A DNA stretch of 64,000 nt from Peromyscus leucopus (Eukaryota; Chordata; Mammalia; Rodentia; Cricetidae), in contig NC_051083.1 in the NCBI RefSeq assembly GCF_004664715.2, positions 121,214,971 through 121,278,970 of the forward strand, in the 5' to 3' direction. The notes below the pieces were generated by a model. It saw only the letters and a list, made by a program, of their open reading frames with translations, did no database searches and had not been told where the DNA came from. Below are positions 12,201 through 23,877 of the stretch, piece after piece. Both the position numbers and the translations under genes were made by a program. How positions within the stretch are numbered: the stretch's first letter is position 1; each line of letters starts with the position of its first letter.

Positions 12201-13518
12201 ATACTTGCATGCATTATGATATTGAAAATTAAAGGTATGTAAAAGTAATATATCAGCAAATTTTACATCAGTAGACAATCTACTATCATGTGTGAGCTTC
12301 AGTCATGCAATATCGTGTATTATATCTCTGCTTGTATGATTTTAACCATCAAAATTTACTGGAGAGATTGGAGTAACATTGTTAACATATGTAGCCCAGA
12401 AGAAAATTGAGCATATTAAAAACTGCTAGACTGAATATAAATAATGGTTAGGATTCATCATAAGATGTTCCATAGGGCTTATTCTATTTCTTTCAGGAAA
12501 AAAGCTTTGAAAAAACTTTCTGTCAAAACTTAGTAATTGGTGTACGTGCAGAACGTCCCTATCCTTTATACTTTTTTTTAATACTTAAGAGATGTGCACA
12601 CATTCAAACATATGTAACATTAAGATGTGATGCTCATTACTAGGAAGGATACATCTGATGGGAACTGTGATTGCTTTCCACTAACACATTCACACTGATT
12701 GACACTATATCTATTCTATCAGCCCTAATGGTTTTTTCCAGTTGCTGTAGGGAGTTTTCCCTCATCATCAGTGTGAAATGCCAGCCTTATAATAGCCACC
12801 GCCTGGAGTTAGAAGCTAACAATCTATTACACCAAACTCTGAGAATCAATTAAACTGCTTTATTGAATCAATGACTCAAACTTTCATCAAGCATTGTCTC
12901 CAAGGCCCTAAAGGACAACCATTCCTCCCTTAGATATCCATTATCTCAGTATTTTTCCTTTTTATTCTCCAGTATATCAGTCCATTTTCTATTTTGGCAA
13001 AAGATGCATGCTATATGTGATAGGTTACTGTAACAACACCTAATAGCAATTATAGTAAAGAAGATGGTAAGGTGGGAAGAATAAATATAATATTAGTTTT
13101 TATTATCCTAATAATATTTTTAAAGAATTAAAACCATCAAAAAATATCTCAAAACCCCATAGCACACAGATGTTCATTTTTTCCAAATTACCAAATATAT
13201 ACTACAGACACATACATGGTTGTTGTACAAAAATTAAATTTATTATTGAAGTTAAATTAATCTTACATTTAACAGGAAGAAGACATGTACACAATTCATT
13301 AAGAAAATTATGTAAAAGAAGAAATAGGATAGTTCTATAACAAAATAATTGTGAAATAATATTGTCACATAATGGGTAAGCTCAATGAAACAGAAAACAA
13401 TTTCTTGATAAGTATCACACACAGGGCATATATAAATATATAACTAAAATTTTGTGTTAATTTAGTGGGAAATGGAAGTATTTCACACATGATGAAACAA
13501 AACTCAGTTTAATCATAT
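12201..13518. other. AT-rich intergenic sequence
   Basis: No gene or clear repeat. The nearest defined feature is the young B1 at 13536. Confidence 0.4.
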
Positions 13519-13535
13519 AAAAGTAAAAACTACCA

Positions 13536-13700
13536 GCCAGGCAGTGGTGGCGCACGCCTTTAATCCCAGCACTCGGGAGGCAGAGGCAGGCGGATCTCTG
13601 TGAGTTCGAGGCCAGCCTGGGCTACCAAGTGAGTTCCAGGAAAGGCACAAAGCTACACAGAGAAACCCTGTCTCGAAAAACCAAAAAAAAAAAAAAAAAA
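13536..13700 (+). mobile_element. B1 SINE, young copy with perfect 17-bp TSD
   Basis: A full-length B1 starts 'GCCAGGCAGTGGTGGCGCAC' and ends in a poly-A tail of about 22. It is flanked by the direct repeat AAAAGTAAAAACTACCA (13519-13535 and 13701-13717). It carries the 'GGAAAGGCACAAAGC' variant. Near-consensus sequence and a perfect duplication indicate recent L1-mediated insertion. Confidence 0.97.
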
Positions 13701-13717
13701 AAAAGTAAAAACTACCA

Positions 13718-14925
13718 TGGAAAATCTGAACTGAACTCAAATGATATGTTTAAGACCTCATTACTACCTAATACTCTATTAGCAATTCAAAATGGGTAAC
13801 AATTCTTGTAAGTTGTCATTTATATGAAATCAGGAAATATATAAAAGAAGATATTAATAAATACAAAAAAGATAAAATATGGGAAAATTCAGCATCACAA
13901 TTTAGCATCACAAAAATAGTGACAACATTTCACCTATTATACTGGCAAATCCTTACAAAATTATAAAAGCTGTCATTGGCAATGGAATGTAGAATAGGAA
14001 TGTTGATGGGTTGCAAATGAGAGAGCAATCTAATGACTTTCTGAAGGCAATCCAGCAACATCAGCCAACTCTAAAAACATTCATCAGCTGGAAGACAATG
14101 TTTCTGCTTCTAGGAATTGATTGGAAGGAAAATATCATGGAAATCAGAGATTTAGATGAAAGAATGTCTACTTTAGTATTATACATCATGCTCCAAATTA
14201 TTTCTTAATTTCTCCCCTACATTTCTACAATATAGAATTTTGTTGTAAGAAAGAAGGAATAAATTGCTTATTATCAAAGTAAAATGAAGAAGCCATTGAC
14301 TTAATAGAAAATAGAGATGAGATTTCAAACCTAGATGTACCTCATTAACATACAGAATAACTTTTTAAATGATATTTTTTGGAGACTATGTCATTTTTGG
14401 CTTCTGGTTTCTAATGCTGCATCATTTTCTCATGTTAACAAGCCAAAGACAATGAAAATATCTCTTTTCATCATTCCTGGCCCACAGAAGAAAGTTACCA
14501 CTTAAATTCTCACTGGTTTTCCTTAGTACATTCCCAAGGACCCTAAAGAGTGCTGATTCCTTTAGATTCCACCATGGAACATAATTCTCTAGTGGACTTT
14601 ACAGAATATATCCATTTCTGTATTTCCATTTTCCTGAGGCTTTCTATTGCTTCTTTTACCATTAGCTAGGGCAATTCTATTTCCATGTCCCACAGGATGA
14701 GATGTGTATCATCTTCTCTAGGCTTTCAAGACACACTTGTGCAGTGAGTTTTTCCCATCAGAGTCCTTTGCTAGAGTGTTAAATCTTGTGTCCTTAGGAA
14801 GTGTCCTAAGTTAATGGATTCTTGATAATTCATCATTGAACTCTAGCTTCCTTGTAGAAGCTTACTCAAATTTTATTCTAATGGAAAACTATGTCATCTA
14901 CATACACACTCCCAAGTAATTGCAA
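13718..14925. other. Intergenic sequence, nothing recognised
   Basis: One 65-codon frame at 14011-14208 has no known motif and no flanking splice or promoter signals. No SINE is visible until 14930. Confidence 0.4.
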
Positions 14926-14929
14926 TTGC

Positions 14930-15085
14930 GCTGGGCATGTAGTTCAGTTAATACAGTACTTACCCAACATGCATTAAGCCTTGACTTCAGTCCATAGAAA
15001 CACATGAAAGCAGGCTGGTGGTATATACCTGTAAAGCCTGCACTAGGGTGGTAGAGGCAGGAAGGTTAGGAGTCCAAAGTGTTGC
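14930..15085 (+). mobile_element. B4 SINE (ID-like head fused to B1-like tail)
   Basis: The head ('GCTGGGCATGTAGTTCAGTT') resembles an ID/tRNA-derived unit. It runs directly into a degraded B1-like part ('GGTGGTATATACCTGTAA', 'GGTAGAGGCAGGAAGG'). That fusion is the B4 architecture. Confidence 0.65.
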
Positions 15086-15515
15086 ACTCTTTTAATGTGT
15101 AATGTTGATCCTTTCATCAGAAATGTGATCTACTATGTCAGGTCCTACAGGGATTTACTTTCAGCTATTAGTTTAGAAACCAGGAAATTGGATAAGACAT
15201 CTGGGGATATATATATATATGGCACCAGTTGTGTTGCACTGGGGAGGTCTCTACAGTTTCTTTCCTCATGAAGAATCATTAATTTTTAAGTCCAGAATGG
15301 TGTGCTGCTTTTGGAGAAAAAAACAAAAACAAAATAATTCCTACAGAGCCTGCATCCTACAGATTATCCTCTTTGACTCTGCCTGTTCTGTCACTTTGAT
15401 GGTTCTTGTTAGGTTATCAAAGGGTCACATTATAGAGTATCATTGCAACTTAGTCATCAACTAGCAGTCCTTCCTAGACTACATCAAAATTTTAAACTTT
15501 TGTTTTTCACAAGGT

Positions 15516-15669
15516 GTCTTTTTTTTTTGAGACAATTTTTCTCTTGTGTAGCTTTGGAATCTTTCCTGGAACTTACTCTTTAGCCCATGCTGGCCTTGAA
15601 CTCACAAAGATCCACCTGCCTCCACCTCCTGAATGTTGGGATTAAAGGCTTGCGCCAACACCTCCCAGC
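15516..15669 (-). mobile_element. B1 SINE, reverse orientation, 9-bp TSD shared with an ERV edge
   Basis: A poly-T start is followed by a B1 reverse complement ending 'CCAACACCTCCCAGC'. It is flanked by TCACAAGGT at 15507-15515 and 15670-15678. The right copy overlaps the 5-bp duplication (CAAGG) of the retroelement that begins at 15680, so the B1 inserted at the edge of an already present element. Confidence 0.85.
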
Positions 15670-15679
15670 TCACAAGGTT

Positions 15680-17845
15680 TTAGTTAGGATTTCTATTGCT
15701 GTGAAGAGACACAATGACCATGGCAACTCATAAAGGAAAACAGTTAACTTGGGGGTCTCACAATTTCAGAAATTTAGTCCATTATCTTTATGGTGGGACA
15801 TGGAGGTGTTAAGGCAGACATAGTGCTGGAGATGGAGCTGAGAGCCCTACATTTTGACCCGTAGACAATAGGAAGTGGTCTGAGACACTAGGAATGGCTT
15901 GAACGTATGTGATTCCTCAAAGCCTGCATCCACAGTGACACACTTCCTCCAACAAGACCACACCTACTCCAACATCTCCTAATAGTGCCACTCCCTCTGG
16001 GGGCCATTTTCTTTCAAACCATCACATTCCACTCCCTGGCCCCTAAAGGTTGTAGGCATATTACACTGTAAAAATACATTCAGTTCAACTTCAAAGTATC
16101 CATAGTCTATAACAGTCTCAAACTTTTTTTTAAAAGTCTGAAGTTCAAAGTCTCTTCTGAGATTCATGTGATCTCTTAACCGTAACCCCTATAAAATCAA
16201 AATCAAAAAGCAGATCATAAATTCCAACATATAATGGCACAGGATATACATTACCATTCCAAAATGTAGGGAAGAGGGCATAGTGAGGAAACACTGGACC
16301 AAAGCAAGACTGAAAACTCATTGGGCTAACTCCAAACCCTGCATCTCTATGTCTGATATCAAAATGTTCTTCAGATCTCCAACTCCTTTTAGCTTTGTTA
16401 ACTGCAATACACTTCTCTTTCTAGGGCAGGTTCCACTCCCTGTTAGCAGTTTTCCTGGGCAGGTATCCCATGGCTCTGGCATCTCCAACATCTTGACATT
16501 TCCAACATCTTGAGATCTCCAAGGCAATCCAGGCTTCAACTTCAAGCAATGGCCTTTCTGAGCCTCTGTTCCGGGATACCCCAGACACATGCCTGGCCTC
16601 AGTGGCTTTCTTTAGTTACAGAGGCAAATTCCTTTCTGTCCTTAAAACCAGAACCATGTGGCCAAAGCTGCCACATTCTCCTGCTTACTGGGGCTGGAAC
16701 ATGGCCTCCTTGTTCAATTACATCTTTATCAACTTCCTGTTTTCAATGGTTTCTTTCACTATGTAAGCTTGGCTGTCCTGAAACTGGATCTGTTGACCAG
16801 GCTGGCCTTGAACACAGAGATCTGCCTGCTTCTGCCTCTGGAGTGCTGAGATTAAAGCTGTGCACCATTGCATTTGACTCTAATCTTTTCTTTGATTCCT
16901 TTTCACAAGTTGGAAACTTACCTGGGTGGGATCTTGCCCTGAGGTCACCACTCCCTTTATCCCGTTTCTTAATCTATTTGTCTTCTTGAACACAGGACTT
17001 AGCTCCACTCCACTTTCTGGTTCTCCTTTTCTATTCAAATATTTTTCCTTGATCTGTTTGCTTCTTTTCATTATATATTTTCATTAGAGTTAGCACTAGT
17101 AACCACATAACAGATTCTGTACTAGGCTATTTTAAGTTTTTCTGCCAAGGGAATTAATCCAACACTCTTCACTTTAGCCTCAGGTGGACTTTTCAGACAA
17201 GGGCAAAAAACAGTCACATTCTTCACCAAAATATCACAAAATTGGTTTCTGGGTCATATACTAACATTCTTCTCCTCTGAAACCTCTCGATTCAGACATG
17301 TACAGTTCAAATCACACTCAGCATCACTGCCCTCCCTGTTTCTACTAGGATGGTCCATTAAACAGCACTTAAAGTGTTCAACTGCATTTCTAATCTGTGG
17401 TCCCAAGATCCATATTCCTTTAAACAAAAGCATGGTCAGGCCTTTCACAGCAATACCCAAGTCCTTGATACCAACTTCTGTCTTAGTTAGGATTTCTATT
17501 GCTGTGAAGAGACACCATGATCATGGCAACTCTTAGAAAGTAAAACATTTAACTGGGGTGGTTTATATTTTAGAGGTTTATTCCATTATCTTAATGATGC
17601 AACAGGGTGGTATGCAGGCAGACCTGATGCTGGAGACATAGCTGAAAGTCCTACATTTTGACTTACAGGCAACAGGAAGTGTTCTGAGATACTGTGTGTG
17701 GCCTGAGCATATATGAGACCTCAACGCTTGCCTACACAGTGACATATGTGACACAGTGACCAGCAAGGTCACACCAACTCCAACAAAGCCACACCTCAGA
17801 ATAATGCCATTCCATTTGGGGGCTTTTTTCTTTCAAATTACCACA
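15680..17845 (-). mobile_element. LTR retrotransposon with two LTRs, non-coding, reverse orientation
   Basis: Two similar LTRs of about 350-365 bp in the same orientation (15680-16026 and 17479-17845) flank about 1.45 kb. A 5-bp duplication CAAGG lies at 15673-15677 and 17846-17850. On the minus strand the 5' LTR is the right-hand one. A primer-binding-like TGGTATCAAGGACTTGGG follows it (17456-17473), and a purine-rich tract (AGGGGCCAGGGAGTGGAA) precedes the left LTR. The 5-bp duplication and Leu-like site suggest ERVL affinity. The interior has no long frame, so it looks non-autonomous. A B1 sits inside at 16755-16880. Confidence 0.75.
16755..16880 (-). mobile_element. B1 SINE nested in the LTR retrotransposon
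   Basis: 'GACCAGGCTGGCCTTGAACA' and 'TGAGATTAAAGCTGTGCACC' identify a diverged B1 reverse complement. It interrupts the internal region of the 15.7-17.8 kb element. Confidence 0.75.
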
Positions 17846-17850
17846 CAAGG

Positions 17851-18248
17851 CATTCTAAACAAAAGCATATAACTAACTGTCACTAAGACCAAATATGCTC
17901 AAGGCCACAGAGAAAATCCTAATATGCTTAAAGTAGTTTAGACTATACAAACTGTTTTCTGACTAAAATAAAATTAAACTTGACAAAACAAAATAGAAAT
18001 AAGTCAAAATAATTTAACAATAGAAATTGGAAAACATTTTGAGCTGAATAGTAAGAAAAACATAACATACTAGAAAATCCATGGGATACAACTAAAGCAA
18101 TACTAAGAGGGATAATTATGACATTGAATTCTAGACTATAAAAGAAGGAAAACTGTGCCAGTCTCTAATATTTCACAGTGAAAACTAGGCAAAGAAAAGA
18201 ACATGTAACAACAATCAAGGAGAGGGAAAATGTAAAGATAATAGCAGT
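17851..18248. other. AT-rich spacer, nothing recognised
   Basis: About 400 bp of A-rich sequence between the ERV edge and a B2, with no frame or motif. Confidence 0.4.
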
Positions 18249-18445
18249 GGGGTTGGAGAGATGACTCAGCAGTTAAGAGCACTTTTTGCTCTTGTAGACG
18301 ACCTATGTTAGTTTCCTAGTACACACAAAATAGATCAAAACCATCTTTAATTCCAGTCTCAGGGGTTCTGGTGGCCTCCATATGCTCTTGCATGCACACA
18401 CAAGCACATGTTCACACACACGAAAATATTTTCTTTTAAAGTTAA
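18249..18445 (+). mobile_element. B2 SINE
   Basis: It starts 'GGGGTTGGAGAGATGACTCA', the tRNA-derived B2 head, continues through 'TTCTGGTGGCCTCCATATGC' and ends in an ACAC-rich tail. The middle is diverged. Confidence 0.8.
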
Positions 18446-18500
18446 GAGCTGTGAACTTAAGAAACAAAGGGAAAACAGATTTCTTCAAAAGTCAACAAAT

Positions 18501-18657
18501 TTGCTAGGCGGTGGTGGTGCACACCTTTAATGCCAGCACTTGGGAAGTAGAGGCAGGTGCATCTTCAAGATTAAGACCAGCCTGGTCTACAGGGTGAGTT
18601 CTAGGCCAGCTAGGGCTACACAGAGAAACCATATTTTGGAAAAACAAAAATAAAAAA
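18501..18657 (+). mobile_element. B1 SINE
   Basis: 'GGCGGTGGTGGTGCACACCT' to 'GGGCTACACAGAGAAACC' with an A-rich tail. It is moderately diverged. Confidence 0.85.
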
Positions 18658-18737
18658 GTCAAAAAATTTGAAAAGCTTATAGCCAGACTGGCCAAGAAAA
18701 AGAGATCATCAAGTGTAAGTCTAAGAATGGGGAGTAC

Positions 18738-18875
18738 ATCTGTGTATGGTAGTGCACACATGTAAATCCCAGCACCAAGGAGATGGAGACCAGATATTCA
18801 AAGTCAACCTGGTCCGCATATACAGTCCCAGGCCAGATTATACAACTAGAGCCTGTCTCAGAAGCAAGTGAGAAA
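18738..18875 (+). mobile_element. Diverged B1-like SINE
   Basis: 'GGTAGTGCACACATGTAAAT', 'AGTCAACCTGGTCCGCATAT' and 'AGAGCCTGTCTCAGAAGC' follow the B1 order with many changes. Confidence 0.65.
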
Positions 18876-18879
18876 AGAG

Positions 18880-19560
18880 GTGGGAGAGGAGTCACTATAA
18901 GCAATGATAGTATTAGAAAGATGAAAACCAATTATTAAAAAACAACACAATGGCAAATTCTATAGTTTAAACAAAACATATGAATTCCTTAAAAGATTTC
19001 AAAGCTCACTTAATGAGACTTAAGCAACCTGAGTTGTGCCATGTAACTCTGAGAAATGAAATTTTTAGTTTATATATTTTCAACTAAGAAAAATCTTACT
19101 GAAAAAAATTCACTGATAGATTTTATCAAGTGCTTAAGGAAGAAATAATGACAATTCTGCAGAAATTCTTCCATGATGCATAATAAAAAGACTACTTCAT
19201 AACTCAACTTATGAGACCAGCATTATATTCCTAAGGAAATCAGATAAAGACATACTAACAAAGAAAAGTGCACACTGAAGTTCATTGTAACATCGATTCA
19301 AAAATCTCCAATAATATACTACCAAATATAAGCTCACAATGCATAAAATGGGAGAATGCATCCAGAATAAGTAGGGTTTCATGTCAATCAGAGTAGGTCA
19401 TAATAATAGCGTGTGAAAGAAAAAACCATGCAACTATTTTAATAGATATGGAAGATGCTTTTCAGAAAATTTAGCACTTATTTATGATAAAGGAAAAAGT
19501 TGTAGAAATATAATTGTAGAAAATAACTTCCTCAGCCAATTAAAGACTACATCTCATTCT
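18880..19560. other. A-rich spacer, nothing recognised
   Basis: No SINE, LTR or frame over 60 codons is visible. Confidence 0.4.
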
Positions 19561-19564
19561 TATT

Positions 19565-19725
19565 GATGATGTGCTTTCATTCTTCTCTTTCTCTCTCCTT
19601 CCTTCTGACCTGCCTCCCTCTTCTTCCTTCCTCTTCTCCTTTCCTCTTCTCCCTTCTTCTTCTCCCTTTCTCTCCTCCCTCCCTCCCTCTCTTCTTTCCT
19701 TCCTTCCATCCTTCCTTTCTTTTTG
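19565..19725. repeat. Pyrimidine-rich (CTTC)-type low-complexity tract
   Basis: About 160 bp of CT/CCT/CTTC units. The serine/proline/leucine-rich frames across it are by-products of the composition. Confidence 0.9.
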
Positions 19726-19952
19726 TGCTGGGATTCAACTTAGAGCCATGAACATGTTGAAAAATGCTCTACCACTGAGCTACATTCCAAGCACTCTTTT
19801 TACCTTTTTTTTTTTTTTTTTTAGACAGAGTCTCATTAAGTTTACCTAGGTTGACCTTGACCTCACTCTAGTCAAGGAAGACATTGAAGTCCTTGCCCCA
19901 AGTTTCTGAGTACCTGGGATTTATAGGATTGTGCTACCAGGCTTGGTTCACT
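19726..19952 (-). mobile_element. B4 SINE, reverse orientation
   Basis: An ID-like end in reverse ('GCTCTACCACTGAGCTACAT') is joined through a T-run (19806-19823) to a degraded B1 reverse complement ('GTTGACCTTGACCTCACTC', 'GGATTGTGCTACCAGGC'). This matches B4. Confidence 0.65.
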
Positions 19953-20397
19953 ATTTCCTTAGTAGTGGCGGGGGAGGGGGGAGTTTACATTAAAAGTGAC
20001 TTTTCATAACATTTTAACAACTTACTATATGTTTTTAAAAATGTGGGTTAATGGAAAATATTCTAAACTTATCAATGAGAAGATATCCATCAGCTACTCT
20101 GGAAACTCTCAACTGTAGTTTTTTTTCAGAATGTAAATCTCACCTCACCTCTCTCTGATTAGTTTTCAAAATAACGAGTTTCAGCACAGGATTGTCATAC
20201 ATACATACATATTTTGTTGTTGATCCTGTTCCCACATTCCTTCTCTAATGAATTACTGGCCACCTCATGCTATCTCTACTTCCCCTGTTGCCCCCTGTGT
20301 GTTTCTTTATTGAATTAAACATGTGACCACATGAGTTGGTATGGACAAACACCAAATCTAATAGCATTTTATTGTTTTTTTTTAAATCATTCTTATA

Positions 20398-20960
20398 TGT
20401 GGCAGCTAATCTTATCTTGGTTGTCAACTTGAATACACCTTGAATCTTAAAACATGAGCTTCTGGGTACTCTTTTGAGAGTTTTCCTTGTCCGACAATCT
20501 GAAGCAGAAAGACACATCCTAAATGTGGATGGCATCTACTGCTGGTAGCCTTAATAAAACGACATGAAAGGAGAAAACTTTGCCTTATTGCCTACTTGTC
20601 CTCACTTTCACTGGCAAGTTCATCTATTCTGTTGCTATGGAATCCCTTCAGTGATATTAGAATGAGCTTCTTCAGACTTCCAACATAGACTGAAGAGCAG
20701 CAGTTCTCCAGGACTCTTCCAAGTCTTCAGTGCCAGGTTGAGACTGCTGAGACATCTAGTCTTGTGGACTGACCAACTATTGGATTCTTGACCTCCTCAT
20801 TGTCAGATAGCCATTGTCGCTCTATGTGGACCATATTATGGAGGCTACTCTAATAAAACCCCTTTGTCTATTTCTATATACGTGTTGATACATAGATGTT
20901 GATACATATGTAGACATATTCGTTCTATAAATTCTGTTCCATTAGAGTACCCTAATAGAG
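20398..20960 (+). mobile_element. 5' LTR of a decayed ERVL-type provirus
   Basis: It starts TGTGGCAGCTAATC and contains 'TTGGTTGTCAACTTGAATAC'. Near the end it has AATAAAACCCC at about 20853, a likely LTR poly(A) signal, and 'ATTCTGTTCC'. The expected terminal CA has decayed. A primer binding site follows directly, which fixes it as the 5' LTR of the internal region to the right. The similarity to mammalian ERVL LTRs is from memory. Confidence 0.7.
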
Positions 20961-20964
20961 AATG

Positions 20965-20979
20965 TGGTATCAGGAGTGG
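20965..20979 (+). other. Primer binding site, tRNA-Leu type
   Basis: TGGTATCAGGAGTGG lies immediately after the LTR. This matches the leucine-tRNA 3'-end complement that gives the ERVL group its name. It supports plus-strand polarity for the provirus. Confidence 0.8.
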
Positions 20980-22970
20980 TTCTGGAGAAACAAAATGATA
21001 TGAATTTCTCTAGTTGGCTTGGTATTATCTGGTGCTGATTTTCCAACTAGACAGACTGTAGTTACTAAAGCCTACCTGATAGCATGGGAAGGACTAAAAA
21101 CCCATGGTGTAAACTATTTAAAGAACTTATCAAGGTAAATGCATTTGGTGATCCTGATTCACCTCTTATGAGGGGCAAGAAATTCAGTGACTCTATACAT
21201 AAAACTTTTGGCCATTTGAGGAAATAAACATGCTGGCTCAATGATGAAAATTAACCAGCTCCAGATTAGCATAAACATGGTTTCTTAGTTTCCCGTGGAA
21301 GAAAATGTTTTCTCCACCAGTCATAGAGACCAAATTGCCAAAAATTAACCCCAAATCTTTATTATATGATTGGCGGACATACAGTATAATTTCAAATCCC
21401 AGCCTTGAAGAATCTCAGATGTTAAAGTGAAGAGACTCATTGAAAAAATAGTAGGATCCTATAACTTGGGATGGAGATGTATAACAGGACCTTAATAAGG
21501 CTTAGTATTTTGAACTCTCATACTTTAAACAGTCTTTTTCACCTGAAGAAATACCCTACCTGTCCTTATCAGAGGATATATTCTCACCTTCAATCTGTGC
21601 AGTATTGCTCTATCCACCTCTTTACTGGGGGAATTGATCCTGTATTGTCTATAGAATCAAGCCACAATGACCTTCCCTGGAATGGTACCAGGCAAGACAA
21701 TGTTGATATCTCCAAGGAACCACTCATCATTGCTTCTAGACTTATAACTAAACACAAGACTAAGCAGGCCCTTAAAGGTGACAGAGAAAGTGTGCCCCAT
21801 GAGGAGGTGTTATATAGTACTGAAGAGCTTAGTGAGTGTGTTAATTTATTCAAATAGAGGTCTGGGGAATAGGGTTAGGATTGGGTTTTAAAGATGTGAG
21901 ATAATGGTGGAAAGAACATAAAACTGGATCAAGCTGGGTTTATCACTGTGGACACAATGAGTGAAGACTCTAGGTTTAATAATAAGCTCACATAGTTTTA
22001 AAAGGTGCCAAGACTTTATTTGATTGGCTGGCTAAAGTATTTGTTAAAAGGGGGCCTACTGAGAAGAAGCTGGAGATGCTTGATATCCCCTAGCTTAGTG
22101 TTGATGGAGGGTTTTAAGGCTGGAGGAAATTGGAAGACTCAGTGAATTCACTTTCAAAACCTAATCCTCAACAATGTGAGGGACCAGAAAACATGCCCAT
22201 AAGTGTTATAAGATATAAAATAGTGAGACAGGCACTAGCACATTCAAAAAATTTTGTAGTGCTCTTCTCCACATTGTAGGGGAATACCTTAGGGTTAGAG
22301 ATACGCAGTTGGATGAGTTAAATGTAATGGGTTTAATATTATCAGATTTTAGGCAGCAGCCTTGACTTGCCTAAGGCATGGTAAATGTGATTACCCTAAT
22401 GAGAAGCACAGGCAAAGCTTTGTCTATACTGGCATGACGTGTATGGACCTTTGGGGCTGGCTAATCAGTCGTGTTTCCTGGAACAACATAGGTAAGAAGC
22501 CTATTGAGTTTTTGTCAGATCTATATAAGCAGAAAGACTCTTGAACAAATGAAAAAAGCATCATTGGATCATATTAATAGGGAATCCTAGCCCATCAACC
22601 AATTTCCAGACAAGCCAATTTACAGAACCAGAGCCCCTTGAATGAATAAAGATGAGGTTCTCCTACAGAATGACTTTGTTAAAATACTGGAGTTTACTGT
22701 TGACTTTTCTCATACAATTTTCCAGAGGATCCTATGGCCTTTTACTAACTGTACACTTGAAAAAAGGAAGTAATCAGGTTTTCCAGGGTCTATTAGATAC
22801 TGATTCTAAATTGATAATGATTCTGGAAGACCCCCGAAAGCATTGTGGCCTTCCAGTTAAAGTAGAAGAAGCATATGGAATCCAAGTGATTGCTGTTTTG
22901 ACTGAAGTCCAACTAACAGTGGGTCCCCAGATTTCATCATGTGGTTATTTCTCCAGTTCTAGAATGCACA
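20980..22970 (+). pseudogene. Decayed ERVL-type internal region (gag/protease remnant)
   Basis: About 2 kb follow the primer binding site before another LTR interrupts. Short open segments persist (21471-21857, 22362-22544, 22652-22987), separated by stops and frame breaks. The last one has a retroviral aspartic-protease-like patch near its residue 49, where Asp-Thr-Asp stands in place of the usual Asp-Thr-Gly. It sits about 1.8 kb after the primer site, as expected for a gag-pro order. It cannot encode a working product. I see no reverse transcriptase or envelope remnant in the window. The assignment rests on position and one motif. Confidence 0.6.
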
Positions 22971-22975
22971 GTTGC

Positions 22976-23374
22976 TGTGCTAGCTAGTTTTATGTCAACT
23001 TGACATAAGCTAGAGCCATGAGCAAAGAAGGAATCTCAATTAGAAAATGGACCCACCAGATTGGTATGTAGGCAAGCCTGTGGTGCATTTTTTCTATTGA
23101 TGATTGATGTGAGAGGGCCCACATCACTGTGAGCAATGTCATCCGCTGGTTGTCAATGGTTGCTATAAGAAAGCAAGCTGAGCAAGCTATGAATGCAATC
23201 AGTAAGCTCAGGTGCCTTCTGTATCAGTTAAGGCCTTCAGGTTCCTGCCTTGAGTTCCCACCTTGACTTCTCTGGATGATGCACTACAAGCTGCAGGATG
23301 AAATAATCCTTTCTTCCCCAAGCTGAATATGGTTATGGTGATTTACCACAGCAACAGAAATCCCAACTAAGACA
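22976..23374 (+). mobile_element. Solo LTR inserted into the ERVL remnant
   Basis: It begins TGTGCTAGCTAGTTTTATG and ends AACTAAGACA. The flanks are GTTGC (22971-22975) and GTTGT (23375-23379), a 5-bp duplication with one change. It contains 'GCAAGCTGAGCAAGC' and AATAATCC near 23302. The different sequence from the LTR at 20398 shows it is not that provirus's 3' LTR. Confidence 0.75.
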
Positions 23375-23456
23375 GTTGTTGTAGATATATACTTAGAATT
23401 TGTCAGAGTCTCCACATTACCCTTTCATTTTACCTCACTATCAGGCATGTTATATG

Positions 23457-23569
<113 letters not shown>

Positions 23570-23673
23570 CAGAGCTTCTAATAAAAAGCCTTGTTCAGAT
23601 GTGTCAAAGAAAAACTTACCTGTGTCAGTCAATTATTCATCACTGTGACTTAATACTTTAGAAAACAATTTAA

Positions 23674-23848
23674 GGCCGGGCAGTAGTGGCACACGCCTTT
23701 AGTCCCAGAACTCGGGAGACAGAGGCAGGTGGATCTCTGTGAGTTCGAGGCCAGCCTGGGCTACAGAGTGAGTTCCAGGAAAGGTGCAAAGCTACACAGA
23801 AAAAGCCTGTCTAGAAAAACCAAAAACAAAACAAAGAAAAAAAGAAAA
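23674..23848 (+). mobile_element. B1 SINE with 14-bp TSD
   Basis: 'GGCCGGGCAGTAGTGGCACA' to 'AAAGCCTGTCTAGAAAAACC' plus an A-rich tail. It is flanked by AGAAAACAATTTAA at 23660-23673 and 23849-23862. A fairly recent insertion. Confidence 0.95.
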
Positions 23849-23877
23849 AGAAAACAATTTAAAGGAGGAAAATGTTA

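Noticed and set aside
16510..16989. A 159-codon plus-strand frame
   Set aside because: It crosses ERV internal sequence and a B1 in reverse; no protein similarity apart from the SINE-derived part.
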